A program made the translations under genes and the position numbers. The notes beneath the pieces are model-generated. The model searched no databases. It was not told the DNA's origin and saw only the letters and a program-made list of their open reading frames with translations. A stretch of 64,000 bases of DNA from JALYXV01 sp963733505 (GTDB lineage Bacteria > Actinomycetota > Acidimicrobiia > Acidimicrobiales > Palsa-688): assembly GCA_963733505.1 (NCBI GenBank), contig CAVTDW010000012.1, positions 81,565-145,564 of the forward strand, read 5' to 3'. The first letter of the stretch is position 1; each line of letters starts with the position of its first letter. Positions 61,244 to 64,000 of the stretch are shown here, piece after piece.

Positions 61244-62836
61244 TCAAGGCTGCAACCGGAGTCGCGACCCCACCTGATCAGTCGGGAGGATCTCCATCCA
61301 CTCGCTGAAGACCTTGAACGGACCCTTTCCGAAGGCGATGCCGCCGGCCAATGGGTCAAAGCCATGTGTGAACACCATTTCCGTGGGCAGTGCAAGCTGA
61401 GGGTTCACCGCCGCAGGGTCGCTCGGGATCGGAACCAAGGAGGACTCGTACTCGGCCCTGATGTTGTCCGCAATGATGAGCAACACCTGCTCAATTGTTT
61501 TGCCCTTATAGCCAATGGGGTCGGCCGCTGGATCGTACGGGTACGGGCCTGACAGGCCATCGGTACCGGCAACTTCGGGGCGTCCAAGCCAGGCGATGGC
61601 ATCTCGCGCGGTCCCTAACCATCGGCAACACCGCCTTCACCCAAGGCGAGTTCAAAAATGCATTGCGGTTCGTATCTCCGTCGAGCTCGATCAACCAGCC
61701 AAGAGATGCTCCGAACGGGGCGGGGACAGTCTCTTCGGGTGACATGTAGTACGGACGATGCCCCGGTACGACGATCATTCCGAACATCCCCAGATTGACG
61801 ACACGATCGCTGACCGTGGGATTGGCGATTATTGTCGGCCCCAGCTCGCCCTGGTCGTTAATGGAAACGAGCGGTTGCGAGCGCGGCCGCCACCAGTTGG
61901 AGCAACGAAATAGAGCATCGCGTCGACATCGAACAGGTAGCGTATCAGTTCCGATGCGAGATGATAAATCTCTCATTGCTCCAGCCGGACTCATTGCCGT
62001 AAAGCTTGGCGATTACACTCCGGTAGATCACATCGCGCTCCTCCTCTCGCAGGTCGTTCGGCGATCGTGGTTTGACCTGACCTATGAGCTTTAACCTCGT
62101 GCGGAGCGTGTCATAGAAAAGCTTCTCCTTCTTCGCCGCCAACTCGTCGGAGTATTGGGTCGTCAGCGTCGCGTTTGATGTATCGATCGCTGCCTTTCTG
62201 GCCGCTGTCGGAACGTAGACGAGTGTCACATCGAACGGGAGGCTCTCGGTCGCTCCCAAAGTTCGTGGTACGAAAGACGGATCGAAAAGTTCCCAGTAGC
62301 CGGATTTGGGTTGGGCAGGAGGTCGCAATCTGAGATTGTGAACTTGACATCAGCGCCGTGGAAGTCAATTTGGTTGATAGCGCTGATCTCGAAGCCAGGC
62401 GGAGCAGGCGGGCACACAAAGTCGAACTCGAATTGGATGATATTCGTTCTTACCAATGTCCGGTTCAAAAATGCCGTGGTCTCGATTGCCGGACTCGGGC
62501 TGAATACGTATCCGATCCATCGTGATCGGCCCCTTGGTAGAGGACGAATGGGATCTGCTGTGTGAAGGTCTTTTCCTGGTTGTCAGGGTAGGGCTGGAGA
62601 TCTGGGGCTGACACCCGCCGTCCAGGGCAGCGGCGGTGGCGTGAACGAACTCGCCAGTACCAAGAGTGTCACCCGGGTTGTCGAGGTAGAGCTGCCAGCA
62701 CAGCTGTTGCCCAAGGTCCTGGACTTGGACGGTAAGGCGCGCCGGTCGGCCTGGCCAGCTGGACGCACGTTCGAGCAATGATCGAGAATAGATGTGGCGT
62801 GGCGCAACACAGCTCAGCACTGGCTCTGTGTCTTGC
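61244..62836 (-). CDS. Unrecognised protein A, paralogue of B, broken by several frameshifts
   Basis: Joined frames give about 530 aa. The N-terminal half includes LTVQVQDLGQQLCWQLYLDN and FEFDFVCPPAPPGFEISAIN. The middle has LREEERDVIYRSVIAKLYG, then FDVDAMLYFVAP. The C-terminal half holds FGASLGWLIELDGDTNRNAF, LNSPWVKAVLPM, RPEVAGTDGLSGPYPYDPAA and GGIAFGKGPFKVFSEWMEIL. Each piece aligns with gene B. No catalytic motif is known to me. The start cannot be fixed because shifts begin close to the end of gene B. Confidence 0.55.
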
Positions 62837-62839
62837 GCC

Positions 62840-64000
62840 TCACAATTGCATCCCGGTTTTTGGGTTGTATTTGACCTCGACGGGCACGATCTGGTCCGTG
62901 GGGAGAACTTCGATCCACTGGTCGAACACTTTGAAGGGGTGCTGGGCTTCCGGGCCGAGCTTTGGATCGTCTGAGGCCACGGCCTTGAAGCCGCCTTGGA
63001 GGGGGTCGAAGCCCGTGTTCGAATACCTCGTCGGTTGGTAGGTAGTTCATCGTCGGGTCGTCCGGGTCTGGCACGGGCTGAAGCGATTTGGCTTGGCGAT
63101 CTTGGACGTGCAAGATGAGGTAGCGGATCGCGTCGATGATGCGGACGGCGTCGGCGTCGGTCGGCGGTGTGTAGCCGTCGTCCCAGACGTGTGCCTGGAG
63201 CGCTGTTCGAGGATCTTCGTCTTCTCATCCGCTTCTTGCCTGGTAGAGCCCCTGTAGCCCGGTGTTGCCTTCAATCTCGGGGCTTGATAGCCATTCGAGC
63301 GCTTTCCACTCGTGGTCGGCGTGGATCGGGATGACGGCCTTCACCCACGGCGTGTTGAGGAAGGCGTTGCGCAGGTTGTCGCCATCGAGCTGTAGCAGCC
63401 AGCCGAGCGAGCTTCCCAGGCGGGCTGGTAGCGAATCCCCGGTGATGTAGTAGTCGTTGGGCCGGTCGGGGCCGCCCCAGTCGACGGTGTTGTCCAGGTC
63501 AAAGGCGGTGGCGGTGGCGCCGGGGCCTGGGTGACTTCTGCCGAGGGCCTTCGCCCCCCGTGCCGGCTGAGCCGGCAGGGGGTCTCGTATGCCAAGATTC
63601 TCGTTGCTGCTTGTGGCGACGTGGCATCCACCATTCCGGTGCCACGAAGTAGAGCATTTGGTCGATGTCGAACATCGACTCCACGATCTCGGCGAATACA
63701 TGGCGCACCGTCGGTTCAGCGTTGCTTTTCTCCAAGTCCGGCGACGTTCATCAAGTCGCCGATCAGGTTGCGATAGACGACAATCCGCTCCTCCTCGCGG
63801 AACTGGCCGCGTTGCGCTGGGTGACTTCGAGCTGGGCAGTTGATCCGGGTCGCTTGCCTCCTTGAACAACGCCGTGTGGGGAACGCGGCGTCCTTCTCAG
63901 CTGTGAACTGCTTGATGACACGAGGTCGTCCTGATGTCATTCATTAGCTTTTGTGAGGGCTTCCAGAACACCGTCACGGTAGCATTCCAACGAAACTGGT
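62840..64000 (-). CDS. Unrecognised protein B, 3' part (gene continues beyond the window; frameshifted)
   Basis: The frame pieces are REEERIVVYRNLIGDLMN, FDIDQMLYFVAPEWWMPR, DYYITGDSLPARLGSSLGWL, LQLDGDNLRNAFLNTPWVKA, HVWDDGYTPPTDADAVRIID and HPFKVFDQWIEVLPTDQIVP. The last runs to a TGA at 62840-62842. They align one for one with the C-terminal half of gene A, so the missing 5' half is expected beyond 64000. Five or more one-base shifts break the frame in 1.1 kb while the peptide text stays well conserved. Confidence 0.55.

Overview
The window is high-G+C actinobacterial chromosome (one core stretch I counted, 25021-25080, is 44/60 G+C). The lineage signs are a WhiB regulator beside a PdtaS-type kinase, the MSMEG_4193 / DUF3090 / SCO1664 trio, DUF3107, a DUF222-HNH protein with an actinobacterial LexA box, a DUF5317 membrane protein and many GTG starts with 4-base stop/start overlaps. 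A complete System I (Ccm) cytochrome c maturation cluster suggests a deep-branching group such as Acidimicrobiia rather than Streptomyces or Mycobacterium; that placement is inference.

Layout. 0-4 kb: hom (partial), lysA, argS and a response regulator on the minus strand, then tRNA-Arg(CCG) and a TIGR03086 protein. 4.5-13.6 kb: a secreted CAP protein, Fpg/Nei glycosylase, FrhB-like iron-sulfur flavoprotein, family 5 uracil-DNA glycosylase, the phosphatase/DUF3090/SCO1664 trio, an FAD-linked oxidase and etfBA. 13.7-21.6 kb: an RsbW-like anti-sigma factor and SigF/SigB-type sigma factor separated by an alanine-rich mini-ORF, lipid kinase, GDPD, whiB1-like gene with a perfect CRP-type site, convergent pdtaS, two ArsA-like ATPases and DUF3107. 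21.8-30 kb: a small Cys-rich protein, SOS-boxed HNH gene, dNTPase, molybdenum oxidoreductase with b-type cytochrome, and an Fe-S module (Mrp, SufR-like regulator, cysteine desulfurase). 30-38.4 kb: ccm genes and ccdA on the minus strand. 38.4-46 kb: two enoyl-CoA hydratases, GlsB-type protein, DUF5317, glycosyltransferase, Zn alcohol dehydrogenase, TetR, an M23 peptidase and a VOC protein.

46-64 kb is accessory. Two very large proteins (about 1,237 and 1,467 aa) that I do not recognise lie in tandem, followed by a PhyH-type dioxygenase. Next come a gene-poor kilobase, an orphan P-loop ATPase and an N-terminally short tyrosine recombinase. Last is a leftward set of three unrecognised genes (59.6-64 kb), two of them paralogues, with lower G+C (31/60 in 62281-62340).

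A recurring feature is single-base frameshifts in otherwise well-conserved genes: CAP protein, lipid kinase, molybdenum enzyme, ccmE, ccmC, glycosyltransferase, alcohol dehydrogenase, second giant gene (three), PhyH and the ATPase, then every few hundred bases after 59.6 kb. The shifts rarely come with nonsense substitutions, so consensus indel errors are at least as likely as gene decay. Disrupted genes are therefore given as their reconstructed extent, with the shift position stated.
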